This document shows, piece after piece, positions 34,191-46,992 of a stretch of 64,000 nt of DNA (positions are counted from its first letter, which is position 1; each line of letters opens with the position of its first letter). The stretch spans positions 1 to 64,000 of the forward strand of contig NMRA01000245.1 in the NCBI GenBank assembly GCA_002633005.1, given 5' to 3'. Position numbers and translations under genes: made by a program. The notes below the pieces were generated by a model. That model saw only the letters and a list, made by a program, of their open reading frames with translations. It had not been told where the DNA came from and made no database searches. The DNA comes from Phoronis australis (Eukaryota > Phoronida > Phoronidae).

Positions 34191-36861
34191 TTTTTATTTC
34201 ACCATAAATCACAGGAAAACGAGTACCAAAATCTGACGACTTATCATGATAAATACAATCAGGAAGTTGACTACGGCTGTGATTCGTTGTCCCCATTCTA
34301 CGTAGCATGTACTGGCCTATAAATGCTCGTAACTGCTAATTATCATATCGTCAGACAGGAGTTCTAACCTGACAACTGATCGACTGGTGTGGTTGCTTTT
34401 TTGGTGTTTTTTTATATGAAATTAGTGATTTTAAGCTCTTCAATACCGAAGAATATCTTGTTGAAAAACTCTTAACAAGTAGTTTGTTAGTTTGCCGAAA
34501 GTGACTCTCGGACTGCAGCTGCAAATATGTCAGAGGCCAGATTATTCCCGACATTCAGCCATTGTCACGAATCGGTGCGTGTTCGAAAATATTTTTGGCA
34601 TTCTACGTTCGAAGGAATGGTTAAAAGTGAAGTGTAGACTTGGAGAAATCGTAAGCTTTCGCTTTATATTCATATCCAGTACTAACAATGCAGGTATCAG
34701 AGAAATTTAAACTTAAGTGTGATTTTGTTTCACGTTTCAAAAATAAATTTCAATTTCATTCCAATTTCATAAAGAGCGATACTTGACTGATAGAATGCAC
34801 AAAAGTGTCTCCCATCCCTATGAGCTCGTTCTTATTAGTGAGTGAAAGAATGTATGCAAGGGAATGAATGAGAACCACTTCGGAAAACTCGATTTTGGGT
34901 GTGAAATGTAAAGGGAAAACTAGGTCGCAAGCTCGTCGCATAGATATCGCTAGATAGGCGTATCTATTGTTCATTTTGTTTTTCTTTCTTATAACAAATA
35001 TAATGGTAAGCATTTATCGGTAACCGGCTGATGGGCGCCTAAGGTACGACATCCGCGCGGCCTGTATTGTCAGTTATATCCAACAAAGACGCAACAAAGG
35101 AAAATAATGGTAGCGTCCAATAGGCGATAACCATGTGATGTACTTTCGCCCGTCGCATGGATCTCGCAAGTTAAACAATAGCTTTCTACCTCCACACGAC
35201 GTCATTTGGCATGGAGAAAGATAAGATTAACTTTTTCTGCAACATGTGAAGATTACATTACTGCAAGCGAAGCAATGTGAAGTGAATGCGAAAAGAAAAT
35301 GATCAGAATTTTGAAGGTTTAAATCAAAAGATAATTTTTTGCTTTTAGTATAATCGGTACTATTGGTCCACTTTTGCCTTACATGCATAACACGCATCAC
35401 ATGCTGTTAATTAGAGTTCCGGCGTTGGAGATGGGAATGATATTCCATTCTTAAATGTGAATATCCTAAGTCTTTGTTTTTTAAATTATTGTTTTACGTC
35501 CCTACCATTATTGGGTTTTAATCTGCTGGACACGCTGACCAATCCATTCCGTTGGTATTTTGTGTCGGCACCTTTCTCGGTTTGCTCTACGAGAAATAAT
35601 CAATCCTCTGATCTGACATTGACGTGACTGAATTTCTTTAGCAGTAGCAAACTGTCTTCCACCCTTCGCCTCACCTACCTTAGTTTCACAGATCTGCTGG
35701 CGGTACTTTGGTTCACTTCGAAAGTCTGTACAACCTAATACGGTGTTTTCCAGCATCTGACAAACCTAGGGTTTCAGCGCACTATGAACAAGAGGCAGTG
35801 ATGGAACCAAGTTTTTGATCGATACAAATTACGCACACCGTTTTCGATACTGCTGCTTTGTCAGAGCCCGCCCACGGCAATGCTAACATGTGGTGGCTAC
35901 CTACTGCGCTGGAGTGAACGGTGAAATGGCAACTTTACATATTAGTGTAATAATTTTGTGCAATGTAAGTGTACGTGAAGAGACACTGGCGTTATAATTG
36001 GCTGCTTATTGAAGAGATGGCTAAGACGCATTCTGTAGTCTAAACTTATGGAACGAACGTGTTTTTCAGTTTCAAACACGAGAACTAGCCTTTGAACTAT
36101 GGGGCCAAATTCCTTAATTGTCATTCAAAATTCTGTGGAACAATTTGAAATAATTGGGCTTTTGATTTGAGTGATCCTCCCGCATAAATGTGAATTACAA
36201 ATCGATGAGCAATTGTCGAATTTAGCAATAGATAGTTCCGAGATGTCAGTCAAGCAACTAATTCCAGAAAAACAGATGCGTGGGAGCATGTAAACGTAGC
36301 GACAGTCCGCCATCTTGTCCCGCAAATGATGGTTGCTAACGAAAGCATAAACTAGTTTTACTATAGTGCAAGCTCACTTACAATGCAGATCAATACGGCG
36401 AGCGATAAATGGAAAGTGCCTGTCGCTAATAAAAGGGTAAAGTACACTTCACGATCAGCTGAATATACGGCTGGATAAAATAGCACACATTAAAAAATAT
36501 CCTTAGCCATTTTCAAATTTTTATTATACTGCCTTTAATAATTCTATCTAATGTGCATGGAAGGTACAATAATCGTTATTATCCAGAATGAAATACAAAT
36601 AATTATTCACGTGCCCCGAGTCTTTGGCGTCAAATCTTAAAATCAGGACAATCTCATTGGTCTTATGCCTTGGAAGATAATTCCTCAAAGTACAAAGAAG
36701 AATGAGGTCCTCCATAGTTTTATTGGGGAGACTGAGGTGCTCAGGGATCGTGAGGGTAATTACTGTAATGGAGGAGAGGGTGCCCCTTGAGGCGCGCAGT
36801 GAATCATTACAAGCCAACACAAGCGTGTTTTAAGCACGGGCAGAAATGCCTTTTTAGTTTG
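34191..36861. other. Non-coding stretch
   Basis: An 82-codon charged frame at 35508-35756 (-) is unassigned. No other feature is seen over ~2.7 kb. Confidence 0.4.
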
Positions 36862-37165
36862 CTAAAGAGACATTGTCGGTTTTGCGGCCGAAAAACGCAT
36901 TTTGGATAGTTGGATGGGACAGCCTTTTCAGTTGAAGTTACTGGTTGACTTTTTGAAGTTACTGATTGACTTTTACCAGACCTATTTTTGTGTTTTTATT
37001 ACAAATCGACAATTCTCACCATTATCTAGCCAGACATTCGTTGAAATCTGGGTCGGTAAAATACTCGAGCGGTGGGTTAAACGGCGACCTCGAGGGTTGC
37101 GGGTTCGATTACGCGCTGAGGATGACCTCGGAAAATCTTTTTTCTCGCGGTTATTGTCCCTTTAA
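36862..37165 (+). mobile_element. TTAA-type MITE (ACATTGTCG family), complete copy
   Basis: The left end CTAAAGAGACATTGTCGG and right end TTATTGTCCCTTTAA are inverted relatives, with TTAA at 37162-37165 and CTAA (one change) at 36862-36865. Near the right end GCGGTGGGTTAAACGG...GGGTTGCGGGTTCGATTAC resembles a tRNA A-box/B-box pair. The copies at 2353 and 46997 share its left half. No coding capacity. Confidence 0.78.
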
Positions 37166-37368
37166 TGGGATCACGTGTAGTCGGTTACTGCCAGTGAATC
37201 AATGAACCCCAAAGTTAATTAAACGCTTGACATGAACATACAAATGTCTTACAAAATATACTTGTATTTACAAGAGATCGTTCTCGGCATTTGTGGCCTG
37301 TTGATTATGGCTCGTGTGTCGTACAGTGGCCTAGAAACTGAAACGTCCACGAGTTTCCTTCAAACAAA

Positions 37369-37821
37369 TACCGTAAACCTTCTAATAGGAGCCGGGTTTC
37401 TTATAGAAACCTTATTCTGATATAGGCCGCTTGCTTTCCAGTAGAACTCGGGTGTCCCATAGTTACTACCTTGATCTGCCTTATCTTGGAATAAAGTGAC
37501 ACGACCTTGGATTGGACAATTGGCAAAGACCATTTTTCTGTTAGTCATTGTGGTTCTGGCTTAGTAATTGCTAAACCCTGGGTCTCTGCAAAAACCTCAC
37601 TACAGACCGGTCTCCCGTTCAGTAACGCTAGGACCTCGCTAAAAAGCAAGACTTCGCGAGATTACGTGAGATATTGCCGTGTATTTAAAATGAGAGCACG
37701 TGACTTAAGCTAGATTTTAGCTAGGTCCAAGCGTTGGTCCTAGCGTTACTGAACGCACCCCGGGTCTGGAGCACGGGTCAGTAATTTGAACACCCTGGCT
37801 TCTATTAGAAGGCGTACGGTA
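37369..37821. mobile_element. TACCGTA-ended element, with a family C MITE inside
   Basis: The left terminus TACCGTAAACCTTCTAATAG and the complement of the right terminus, TACCGTACGCCTTCTAATAG, agree at 17 of 20 positions. The flanks are consistent with a TA duplication. The interior repeats TTATAGAAAC/CCAGTAGAAC motifs. A family C MITE occupies 37616-37755, so this element is the older of the two. A shorter relative lies at 19083-19265. Confidence 0.82.
37616..37755 (-). mobile_element. Family C MITE, copy 2 (inverted)
   Basis: CGTTCAGTAACGCTAGGACC at the left and GGTCCTAGCGTTACTGAACG at the right are a perfect 20-bp inverted pair. The interior is the reverse complement of 21933-22064 with scattered changes and a few extra bases. 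Confidence 0.93.
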
Positions 37822-39413
37822 TACAACTGCGTAGGATTAGGATAATGAGCAAGAAATGATATCTTGTCTCATCTCTTCCGACATCCACATCCAAGTTCCT
37901 TTGATAAGAGATTTCATTTCGCCTACAACAACTATATAACCGGCCATAGCAATTTACCAGTAAAGGCCAAGAAATAACACAATTGCTTCTTGGTTGCGTT
38001 CCGTAGTAGACGTAATAATCCAGCGATTGAAATATCACGCAACACTTCGCGAGATGTCCTCAAAGCGATATGTATGACCACACTAGCTGTTCTCTTAGCC
38101 CAGGGCTGCGTTCCGTGTACCAAAGACTTGCACCATTTGAACCTCAACAACTATAATCACACCAGTGGTCAGTCTCGTCCCTATGCCTCAAGATGGCGCT
38201 GATTGGTTTAGCCATTTTGAGGCTTGGTTATGGGAAATGAAATGTGTCAGAATTCTGACACATTTTTACGGAAATCGCCAGATTATCAGAAGTAATATAT
38301 AGCTACATCATCTTCGAAATTTTCCGCAGTTTAATATGAAAATGAAAACTAAAGGTATACTGCAGCAATTTAAGTCTAAATTATTGCAAAAATGATGTAC
38401 TTTGATTCGAAAACAGATTAATTTCTAAGATACTATTAATAAAAAAGATTTGAAAATAAGTACGCCAACAACCTTTATTTCAAACAATAATCAAAACAAT
38501 GCCTTCTACTTCTTGAATGGCAGGAACAACGCTTGCGAAAATAATTAAAATCTGTCATTGTTTTCATGACGTCAAGGCAGCGGCCAATCATTGCGCAGAA
38601 GGTAATTCCCATAAACAAGTCTCATATGGCGAAACCGATCAGCGCTTGGGGACGAGGCTGACAAGTGGCCACCATTTCCCGAGGTGGCGCTACTAAGGTC
38701 TCGACCATTCGCGTGAATATGCGTGATCTTCCGTGATCTCATTTTTCCTGCAAGAAACTTTGTCTACGGAACGCTTCCTAGGTCGTCGTCTGACTCATTT
38801 TGGACTGTACCTGTTAAGTCCTAGTTTGCGCCTTGTAACCAAAGCAGTAAGGCTGAGTGTTGGCGTGTGTCACTTGAAATTTTGAATTTCTACCCTAAAT
38901 ATTGAATTTTTACTCGAGTTTGTGGCTCTAATCTAGGGGTCATCAATTGCGAACTTGGACTAGAAACATGTATGATAAACCTTAATGTACACAGAATGAT
39001 ACACTTATCTTGAGCTTTCATAAAAGTAAAACGGAAAATTCCAAAAATAATTTCGAGTACAAAGATTAGACAGCGACTCCTGGTGGTGTTTAATGGTAAA
39101 AAAGATGATCCTGACCCATTTTAGCTGGCCTCAGGGAAAACTAAAAGATGGCGCATATATTTTCAGAAAACATGGAAAAGAACTAGTTTTGCTATTTTTG
39201 GTCCATGTGTGATTTTAACAGAGGATCATTCACCTGAACAGATCCCCAGTTCACAACCTTCTATAAATGACGGATGCCATTTTAACGAAAGTAAACTCAC
39301 GTGAAATTGGAGTCGATATTTTTCTGCAGGTCCTTCTAACTCACACTTATGCCCGAACATATCAAGTTGTTCGACATTTACCAAACATTCACAACTGAAC
39401 GACATCTTTAAAC
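37822..39413. other. Non-coding stretch, possibly one more inverted-repeat element
   Basis: GCGTTCCGTAGTAGAC (about 37996) and TTGTCTACGGAACGC (about 38760) are inverted relatives ~770 bp apart and might be the ends of another non-autonomous element. The evidence is limited to the termini. The frames inside are unrecognised. Confidence 0.35.
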
Positions 39414-39541
39414 AGTTGCATAAAAGTTATACGCCGTATAGCAACAATGACGTCGCCACGTTGTTATTGTTGAACAATACACCTGACGTCATGCAACAAT
39501 CAAACTTATCCAGCGGATAACTTTTGAAGCTTTATGCAACT
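39414..39541. mobile_element. 128-bp MITE with AGTTGCATAAA ends
   Basis: AGTTGCATAAA and TTTATGCAACT are perfect 11-bp inverted termini. Further in, GTTATACGC faces GCGGATAAC and AACAATGACGTC faces GACGTCATGCAAC. The two internal TGACGTC sites are CRE-like by sequence only. Confidence 0.82.
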
Positions 39542-41454
39542 CATCCCAGAAGAGTATTGTAAATATAAATTTCGTGAAATTATTTAGAATTTTTAAAGAT
39601 TAGTCTTCGTCATGAGATGTAATTCATTGTGCAATGGTAATTTAAGTGAAAACACTTTTTCATTTACGGCTACATCTAGTTTCTGGTAAAACCACAAAAA
39701 GTCCCGGCGTTCTTAATACCAGTCTCACGTTCGTGAATACAAGGATTTAAACCGGTCATTTTCCGTTAATTCAACCAACATTTACGTTTCCATAATTAAG
39801 TTTTATTTCTCAGTGTTTTCAAGATTAGTTATGTTCTGTCAAAATGAGGTCTCTCTGTACCCGTTGGCGCGTCTTCATATTCCTCTGCATAATTATTCAA
39901 AGGCTGCAAATACTGACGACACAGATGTAGATAGCTTGTTGCTAAATAATATTACTTTCATTTTGTGTTAATTTTTAAATTATTCTAACTGTAAGAAGTG
40001 CTCATTTACTCTTTCTCATCACAAACTGGAAATAACCAAGAACTGTCCAATGGAAGCTGCGTCAAATCATCACCGTATGCAGTCATGCACGTATAGCCCT
40101 ATAGCGCACGGAATGACGTCATCTGCCTACTGTCCCAACATTTAGAGATTCTCAATTGTCACTGAAACTACAAAATTTCCTTCGTTATTTAGAACTTACC
40201 TTGACATGAGCCAGTAAAGAAGGGTTGCTTGGTTAAAAATCCCGGAATGGATGGAAGTGGTCGCTTCACACTTACATAATACGGATACGTTTGCAAGTTG
40301 TTATTGCGAATTCGTCAATGGTTTTTCACAGATTTCGAATACTGTCGATTAATCGGCTTGACAGTGGCATTGTGACATGATTAAGTCATGTTTATTAAAG
40401 AAGTGCCATTAACTAGACCGCCAATCGATGATGTTAGCTAGATTTGAGAGAGATTTGTGGCTTACGTCATATAATGATGGAATACAGTGGCTTAAATTAT
40501 ATTTACGGGAGTTATCTATTACTTAACACAGATGCTTCACTTTGAGCATAGCTGTTTTAATGTTGATAAAATCCAGAAGGTCCCGTCACGTCATACTCGT
40601 TCCCAGAATCTCCGCGGTTGGGTTTGTCAGGAGCGGGACCTAAATTTGGCCATTGACTCAAATGTAACATAGTGCAAGAAGCTCTTATCCACTAAGTGCA
40701 ACGCTTAGTCGGTTTCGTCACTTGTTTTTTGATTCCGATTCCGAGATCGTGCTGAGAATTACCTTGCCCTTTACAACTGTTGTTACCGTGAATATGGCCC
40801 TAGTGCACGAAACCTCCCCCGACCGCCTTCCATACAACACCTGAGTCACACACGCATATCTTTCACTTTAGCTTGGTCAATGGCAGACAAGCAATAGTTG
40901 TTAATGTAGACTTGCACGAACAAAATGTTAACAGTAATAATATGAACATAATCATCACTAAATAACATTTTAACCTTGCTTTTCATTGTCCTAAAGAGCC
41001 GAATATGAATCGCAGTTCAAAAGGCATGTTTCCAATGCAGATCTAAGCCTTACTAAACATTTAATGGAGCTTTGCTGTCTTTGGAGACAACAAAAAGTTC
41101 AACGAATGCCCCAAAATCCAATTTCCTTGCAAGAGTTGCTTACACAGACGGAGTTCCTATGGAAAACATCGAATAACCGATCTCCATGATATACTGGTCA
41201 CGTTAAATCCTTAAACAGATGAAATGTTCTGGGAGCGGTGTTTCAAATTTCAAATCTTACATCCTATGGGGTCAGTGATGTATTCAACCAAATGATTTTG
41301 TGACATTATCTCAGGATAACAAGACTTAATTATCACGTGACTTTATATTTGAATAACAATAGTTAAAATCGTTAATAATAGATGATTTGCTTGGGAAAAG
41401 TAGCTACTCAGAAGTCAGTGATGGTTTAGCCCTTCCCCCGACCTGCAATTTTTT
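39542..41454. other. Non-coding stretch
   Basis: No recognised gene, RNA or repeat. Confidence 0.45.
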
Positions 41455-43199
41455 TAAAAGTGATATATATTTATTGATGAATACACAGAACATACAAAGA
41501 AATAATAACAAACCCAGAAATCGCGAAGCATTATATCTGGGTTGTAAACAATTCATAAATGAAACTAATATACATAGAGGTATATACAATTAAGTAGTAT
41601 CTAATATAAGTATTCCAATACTTAGATATGCTATTACAAATATATAAAAACAAAAATATGTACAGATCAATGTGTGGAAATCAGATGCAACAATATTGAT
41701 AAACGGTACATAAAAATTTACTAACGTTGCTTAGGAGGAATTCGTTGAGAACGAGGTCAAGGTTAGGACTACCATTCAATAATAATGTAACTCTAGTAGG
41801 GATATTATTACAAGAATTGAGAGCGTTAACAATTGATTGGTTTTCATTGAGTGCACGAAAGAGTGAATCTCTCAGGTATTCGATGAGGGGACATTTGAAG
41901 AAAATATGAGGATAAGATTGATGGTCACCACATTTACAGTTTGGAGAGACATTACTAAAGTTGTGCCTGAACTTGTCAGAGTTGAGGAAAAGGCCACATC
42001 TTGATCTGTACAATGCTATTTCGTTATCGCAGGGAAGGGAGAATTGTGTCAAGGGTGTTGAGCAGTCAAAATTATGAAAAGCAGCTCTAAAATTATTTTT
42101 TTATACTCGTAAAAGAGTTGCTTTCCTTAGCAGAGACTGGAAGAAAATTCCAGTTGTTGATGCACATCATAACTGTAGACCTTCTGAATGCCTGACTGAA
42201 CGGAGGAATTGCAAATAGGGTGGAGGATCTCAAATCACTACGAAGGCCTTGTCTAGTGTATAGATCAGAAACGTTGTTGACATTGTTTATTACTTTCAAA
42301 GTAAATGTAGTCATGTGAAGATTGCGTCGAGTAGACAGTTTGGGCCACTTGAGACTATTCAAAACCTTATCACTATTGGATACCCTGTAAGCTCCGGTTA
42401 TGAGTAAGGCAGCTTAATACTGTAATTTCTCCAAATGTTGGAGTGCACCGGTATTGGTAGACTGATATATAATATCACAATAATCAATGTGTGGAAGTAT
42501 AAAGGATTTGAACAAAACTTCTAAATGTGTAGAACTCAGATGACGAGAGACAAGCTTAAGTGGGTTAATTAGTTCCTGAGTTTTTTGTGCGAGCTCCCAA
42601 ACGTGAGGTGTGAATGAGAGTTCTTCATCTAACAGTATACCAAGATGTCTGTGCGTCTGTTTTCTAGGAATGATTTCATCATTAAATTTAAGGTCATAAG
42701 ACGGGTCAACAAGGAAGAGAGCATTAATAGATTTGGAGAAGGTGAGGTTAACGCTTTTTTCTGGTTTAAAATTCATTCTTCATTCTTGTGACCAATAGCT
42801 GAGTTTATTTAAGTCGTGTTGAAGCTGCAAAGAACATTCAGGGCTGCTTCTTGCGTAGGGGTAAAAAAGCGCCGTGTCACCTGCATAAAGGTATGTGCTA
42901 CATGACAGGTTATCAGGAAGGTCATTAATATAAACCAAGAAGAGAAGAGGTCCCAATACGCTACCCTGCGGTATACCTGCGTTTACAAATCCAGGAGGGG
43001 ATAAAGTTGAAAGTACGCCTTCGACACGAACACTGTATGTTCTTTCGGAGAGATATGGGGTGATCATGTTTAAAAGATTACCAGTAATGCCATAGGATCG
43101 AAGTTTGTGAAGTAGAAGGTCGTGAGGGACACAGTCGAAAGCAGAAGCTATATCTAGAAAAATGGACCTGACACTCTCGCCCGACCTTCCATTGTACAA
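41455..43199 (-). pseudogene. 5'-truncated LINE with RT and C-terminal zinc-knuckle region
   Basis: Read on the minus strand the RT palm is clear. FLDIASAFDCVPHDLLLHKL (43160-43100) is the first catalytic-Asp block. GIPQGSVLGPLLFLVYINDL (42975-42915) follows, then YAGDTALF, where the catalytic YADD has become YAGD. A stop after WSQE is TGA where TGG would fit. The frame resumes with MNFKPEKS, then RHLGILLDEELSFTPH and LPHIDYCDIIY. It stops again at LQY (TAA, probably from CAA), then continues in frame to about 42093. After a one-base shift at an A-run comes a C-terminal part with CKC...H...C (42052-41681), a putative zinc knuckle. An AT-rich 3' part follows. It lacks its 5' end and is inactive. 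Confidence 0.93.
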
Positions 43200-43587
43200 T
43201 GTTATCGCAAACTGATGCGAAAATGAAGTGTAGTGGGGTTAATTGTTGGCCTTAAAACTGCAACTTGTTAATGTACATGTAAAAAAGTGTTTTATCAAAG
43301 ACGTCATCATCTATACATGAAAAAACAGTATCATTTTTGCCTTTTTTGTCCACTGACAGAACATGATTCAGTTGAATAATGACTCAAATTTAGCTCAAGT
43401 TAGACGTAGTATAAAAGATACCTTTGCCAGGATAATAATTGGCAAGTCCCTTTTATTGCTAAAATTGACTCTTTTCATTGCTTCTTTTCTGAGGCACTAC
43501 ATATAAAGTAGCTCCAAGTGTTAATAGGGTTTCTAGAAAGACTATGGTACAGAATTTCAAAGACAGAGGTCCACATTGAGTCATTTA
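43200..43587. other. Non-coding stretch
   Basis: It lies between the truncation point of the LINE and the TTAA element; nothing recognised. Confidence 0.5.
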
Positions 43588-44125
43588 TTAAAGAGGCATG
43601 GAACGCAAAAGCTCTTCAAAATATATTTTAAACAATTTCTGACGAAATTACAATCTCGCAACGTCTTGTACAAAGTAGTTCACTTTTCCTTGTGAGAAAT
43701 TTTCTAGAAAAAACACACGATTTTTGGAATACGCGCGAAGAAAAAACTATGTGGTTACCACAGAGTTTCTAATCTCCCTCACACATATGATAAATGTGAG
43801 CATGCGCTCACACTCAGTTGCGTGAAGTCACTTGAGGTTAAAGGTCACATTTTCCATATAAGCGAAATGTTCTACTTCTACATCTTGCCATACCACATAA
43901 GGAGATGTGCTTTGCCTTGTGAGAGAAAAATCGACGAAATGGCGAGTAGTTGACAGATTTTTTTTTGAAATTTGAAAGAAAATGTTTTGATATCAACAGA
44001 AATTAGAATTCTTTATGAACAAACCCTAAGAATACCTGGTAAGCAGGTTGAATTATGTTTCAGTGGCAGAGAATCACTTTCAGTATTGCAATTTAGTTTG
44101 TTTATCGCGTTCCAGGTCACTTTAA
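43588..44125. mobile_element. TTAA-type MITE, 538-bp copy
   Basis: TTAA at 43588-43591 and 44122-44125 bound it. The ends TTAAAGAGGCATGGAACGC and GCGTTCCAGGTCACTTTAA are inverted relatives. The 247-bp copy at 28088-28334 lacks its middle. A TTAA target is characteristic of piggyBac- and Kolobok-type transposases, but no transposase is encoded here. Confidence 0.87.
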
Positions 44126-45547
44126 AGGCGTCAAACTAATTAACTTGGGATCAGAGAATCCTAAAACTGATGCCAGTGCATTGCCCTGTCTAAACATGTC
44201 ACGTGAAACTCGCCCTAATAGGGGAGATAATTTGTTTCACTTCGGTCATACTTTTTGCTTCAAGTAGCTAAATATATTCATAATAAATTTTTGGAAGAAT
44301 ATTTTTACATCTACTAGGTGAATTTATTGACCTCACCTATTGTTGGTAACCCCTTGCACGTGAGGCACAATCCAAAGATGCCCATATTTTGGAAAGACTG
44401 GTTTCAGAAAGGTGTTAGTTATATATCCTGATAAGGGCTATTTTTATGACTTTAAGACTTTACGAACACGCTTTCACTTTGAATCGTGAACTTTAACCCC
44501 GTGAAAAACGTTTAAAGGACCTTGGATTGCTTTTTTCACGGGATGTAAACTTATCGTGCAGTATTTTCCATCTGAAAAATGATACCGCCGCCGTGAGCTA
44601 GTTGAAGTGTCGATAGGAGGAGGTTATTTTTCAAAGGGTTCATGTAGCCAAATTAAAAACAAAGCATCGTCAGATGGTTTCGAGTAAATGGGTGGTACGT
44701 GTCGCTTCCGGGTGTCAACCCTAAGTGGGTCAAAAAGGAGAATGGTGGGGGGTTGCGAAAATTGTACGCAACGGAAGATGGGATTTAGGCTGCATTGCTG
44801 AACACTGGTGACGGCCTGCTAGGGGTCGCCGAAAATTGAGTTGTTACATCCCACCCCCTTGATACGCTACTGGGCGAAGCTGACTTTGTGTAACATTTAG
44901 GAGTGGAAGCAAGTTGACCATGCATTCCATCCAGTAGCTTCGCGACTAGAAAACTTGACCAAATCTCTTTAGGTCATCTCGACTGTTTTCTTCCAAATGA
45001 ACTGATCTGCCCTGACACCCCGGTCCACCCCGTACGTTTACCTCCTGGGTGGCAGCTTCTTTTCAGGTCTCCTTTTGTATTGCGATTAGGGTAAAGCAAT
45101 AACATTTGACTTGCCATCTTTTGAAAATCATCCGTAGGGTTAATTTTCCCACGATGTTCACATTCAATTTAGAGCCCGTTACAACCTGTTGAGGAGGTTG
45201 AAAAATAACCACTTTCCAGGGGTTAAAATTTAAAGCTGCACCGGTACCAGGTAGTGTCCAAAGCACAGGGTATAATCTTTTTACTCGAAATCAAACTCAA
45301 AAATATTTTGACATTTTCCGTTCTACTTTATTAGACTGTTATTCTGTGCTCAAATATATTATGGTTTATATGGATGACAGTTTGATATTATTTAGCACTC
45401 ATGGCCCCAGCATTCAAGCTATAAATTCGAGTCAGAACTCTGAATTTCGAGTTTTTGCTCTAAATTTTGAGTTTCTATTCGAGGTTGTAGCGTGAATCCT
45501 GGGGTCATCAAGTACAAAATTACATTAGACACTCATCTGCGTAAATC
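44126..45547. other. Non-coding stretch
   Basis: G/C-richer 44690-44880 (GGGGGTTGCG, CCCACCCCCTTGATACGCTACTGG) looks like another repeat but no second copy is present in the window. Nothing else recognised. Confidence 0.4.
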
Positions 45548-45811
45548 CATGCGAGCACCCGGGGGGTTCGCTCTTACGAGCCCCCCACCCCTCTCCCCAT
45601 TTGACGAAGTGGGCAAAAAAGTTCCGCCTCTGAGAAACAAAAATTACGAAAAAAGCAGAAAATGAGACAAAAAGTCCACTTAAAAGACAGGAGCTACAAA
45701 AATTGGCGAATGCACAATTAATACCTTTGAACCTACCCCGTAAGTCTTAGTAAAAGGTCCACATTCTCAAAAAATTCGAGACCCCCATTTTTTAGGCTGG
45801 ATGCGCGCATG
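45548..45811 (+). mobile_element. Family B MITE, 5-bp duplication AAATC
   Basis: It begins CATGCGAGCACCCGG and ends GGATGCGCGCATG, imperfect inverted termini. AAATC occurs at 45543-45547 and 45812-45816. It matches 48130-48395 in the opposite orientation: AAGTTCCGCCTC-GAG, GAATGCACAATT, AAAGGTCCACATTCTCAA, TTCGAGACCCCCATTTTT. Confidence 0.92.
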
Positions 45812-46655
45812 AAATCATAAAGTACTCAAGAACAGAATCATAGGCCATTATTGTGAGTTTGTATTAAAGTAGAACGAAAAAATATCAAGAATATTTTCAG
45901 GATCGATTTTGTCCAATAAAATAGATTAGAGTTTGGGCCTAGGTGAGAGACAACAATTTGTCTGCAACACAAAGAGCAAAGTGGAACTGCAGCGACGTCT
46001 ATACTCAGTCGGTGAAGCCGAGAAAAGTCAACCCAACCGGCAAATCTTCAATGTTGAAAACTGGCCACCTGGTCGTTCAACGTTGAAAAATGACCCGGCT
46101 CGTTTTAAAAGGTTTTTATGAGAAGAACACTGATCAGTGGAAAATGACCCACAGTGACCGATAATTAAATCTATATTGAGGACTGCGTAGGAGGGTCACG
46201 CCAAAGTAAGATAAAAAATATGAAGTAAAAATTAAATCAAAAATAACACTTGTGAGTCCCATTCCGTCATCATAGTAAACAAGTAGTGTAAACTTGCTCA
46301 GGACTGAATTTTTGACGAACTTGACAAAATTAAATCCAGAACGTTAGACCCTCGTTATGTTAGAATGCTAGCAAGGATGCGCTCCTTAGACCCCAGACAC
46401 TTGCGAAGCACAAGTGGTTAGAAACAGTGTATTCCATTTTATAATTCAATTTAAAGTTTGTAAGCCCTATAATGAATATCCCTCGTGGTTGTCAGTATGC
46501 TTTGAGCTGATCTAAGTTACATTTGGCGCTTTCTTTAGAAGACGACGAATAGGCAGCCAATGATAAAGCTCCTACCAAGTCTACGTCAAAAACCGATTGA
46601 AATTTGAACGTATTTATCTCAATTCAAGGAAATAGAATTAGATAATGCTAGTTAT
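45812..46655. other. Non-coding stretch
   Basis: A 62-codon frame at 45933-46121 is unassigned. Nothing else seen. Confidence 0.45.
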
Positions 46656-46740
46656 CAGGGGTGGATCCAGGATTTGGAGCTAGGGGGGAGGGAGGGGGCA
46701 GGGCAGAGTATTAGCCAGCGGGATTGTTGTAGTCAGTGCC
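46656..46740 (+). mobile_element. Family A MITE, right end lost
   Basis: CAGGGGTGGATCCAGGATTTGGAG, then AGGGGGCAGGGCAGAGTATTAGCCAG, matches 48664 and 55552. The similarity then stops and no right terminus is found. Confidence 0.75.
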
Positions 46741-46992
46741 ACCAGACAAGGTCCGCTGCCCTACAAAGCCATGCCGCTATTTATTTCTGTGGGAATTTTA
46801 GAAAATATTACTGAAAAATAACAGGAAAGTTGGAAAGAGGCAATCACAGGGGTAATTGTTTGGTTCCGGTTATAGGTAGATTTTCAAGCCAAAAGGTCAA
46901 CAAATACATGTATGTGGTATTCATACGCTGGAGTAACAAGTGTTTAGTGATGTTTCATAGGTTTTGATTAGTTTTGATTATCACTCAAAACG
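46741..46992. other. Non-coding stretch between two elements
   Basis: Nothing recognised. Confidence 0.45.
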
